Assembly (NCBI GenBank): GCA_900771045.1
Contig: CAAGMM010000162.1
Coordinates: forward strand, 1-7,405
Length of the DNA: 7,405 nucleotides
Origin: Bacteroidales bacterium
GTDB lineage: Bacteria > Bacteroidota > Bacteroidia > Bacteroidales > F082
Direction: 5' to 3'
The notes under the pieces are model-generated. The model was not told the origin of the DNA. It did not search any database and saw nothing but the letters and a program-made list of their open reading frames with translations. The first letter of the stretch is position 1. Every line of letters starts with the position of its first letter. The position numbers and the translations under genes were made by a program. Positions 7,158 to 7,405 of the stretch are shown here, one piece after another.

Positions 7158-7325
7158 ATAATAATAAATTTTAAGATTATCGGAAAACATTATGCGGCAC
7201 AGTCTTTTACAAGCCGCAAAACTTCGACTTACGACGCTCAAGCACCGGAAGCGGACTGCAAACCTCTATTGAAGAGGCCGCAGCTTCCAAAAAAAAAACA
7301 GTAAAATTGTCGTTTTTATATTGTA
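7158..7325 (-). other. Predicted structured 5' leader of the AAA ATPase gene
   Basis: If transcription starts about 12 bases downstream of the -12 element at 7336-7352, the mRNA has a leader of about 168 nt before the ATG at 7157. Reading on the minus strand it contains a T10 run (7298-7289), then a 14-bp interrupted hairpin (7288-7247) with stems GGAAG/CTTCC, CTGC/GCAG and CCTCT/AGAGG around a five-base loop, then a second hairpin TGCGGC/GCCGCA (7218-7193) with a 14-base loop. The start codon lies in A/T-rich unpaired sequence just beyond. The stems are direct observations. A regulatory role is inference, and I recognise no known riboswitch class. Confidence 0.45.
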
Positions 7326-7335
7326 TAATTGTTAC

Positions 7336-7352
7336 AGCAAATTTCGTGCCAG
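7336..7352 (-). promoter_or_regulatory. Sigma-54 (-24/-12) promoter for the AAA ATPase gene
   Basis: On the minus strand the sequence reads CTGGCACGAAATTTGCT. This fits every position of the consensus YTGGCACGRNNNTTGCW, with the invariant GG and GC dinucleotides at the correct 24/12 spacing. With G at 7349 as -24 and C at 7337 as -12, transcription would begin near 7325. It points at the ATPase gene and lies in non-coding DNA. Sigma-54 (RpoN) occurs in many Bacteroidota and requires an enhancer-binding activator, so the ATPase gene is probably induced by a specific signal rather than constitutive. The activator is not encoded in the visible sequence. Confidence 0.82.
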
Positions 7353-7369
7353 ACTTCCATTTTAAGATG

Positions 7370-7396
7370 ATTTCGATAAATTATTTTGCATAAATT
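7370..7396. repeat. Short tandem direct repeat upstream of the sigma-54 promoter
   Basis: ATTTCGATAAATT (7370-7382) is followed directly by ATTTTGCATAAATT (7383-7396); the two share ATTT, a variable centre and ATAAATT. They lie about 45-71 bases upstream of the predicted start near 7325, where an activator could bind. The region is A/T-rich, so chance similarity is quite possible, and the position is closer than most enhancer-binding sites. Confidence 0.25.
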
Positions 7397-7405
7397 TTTC
7401 CGCCC

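Noticed and set aside
7158..7241. Longer N-terminus for the AAA ATPase starting at 7241 or 7190
   Set aside because: The frame is open to 7241, but that codon is TTG and lies between the two leader hairpins. ATG 7190 follows the end of a G/C-rich stem, while ATG 7157 has the A/T-rich upstream context typical of Bacteroidota. 7190 remains possible.
7247..7298. Strong hairpin next to a ten-base A/T homopolymer, resembling an intrinsic terminator
   Set aside because: On the plus strand the stem is followed by A residues, and on the minus strand the T-run comes before the stem. Neither order gives a stem followed by T-run, so it is treated as leader structure.

Overview
The window looks like part of a chromosome from the phylum Bacteroidota, probably order Bacteroidales. 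The evidence is indirect. The two exported peptidyl-prolyl isomerases have the N-terminal domains seen in that phylum, start codons follow A/T-rich leaders with no Shine-Dalgarno sequence, and the base composition is moderate, with A/T-rich gaps between more G/C-rich genes. I cannot name a genus.

Layout. Positions 1-846 (+) hold the 3' part of guaB (IMP dehydrogenase, GTP synthesis), cut by the left edge. Positions 847-1043 are filled by a 197-bp palindromic element with 17-bp terminal inverted repeats (16/17 match), a 4-bp ATAA direct repeat at each end and an inner hairpin. It looks like a MITE or other non-autonomous repeat. Positions 1071-5415 (+) hold three closely packed genes that probably form one operon: a 670-aa exported PpiC/parvulin isomerase, a 446-aa SurA-like isomerase (27-bp gap), and a 320-aa MoxR-family AAA+ ATPase (1-bp gap). 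The first two are expected to work in the periplasm on folding and delivery of outer-membrane proteins. The MoxR ATPase is cytoplasmic, and its partner is not visible here.

On the minus strand, 5412-7157 encodes a 581-aa classical AAA ATPase. It has two winged-helix-like segments ahead of a C-terminal ATPase domain with an aromatic pore loop. It converges on the MoxR gene, and the two stop codons overlap in a shared TTAA palindrome. The 248 bp upstream of this gene (7158-7405) contain the most striking regulatory signal in the window: a full match to the sigma-54 (-24/-12) promoter consensus at 7336-7352, correctly oriented. It predicts a leader of about 168 nt that contains two hairpins.

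The core genes are ordinary housekeeping and envelope-biogenesis genes. The parts worth a second look are the palindromic element, the sigma-54 promoter with its structured leader, and the wHTH-AAA ATPase they appear to control.
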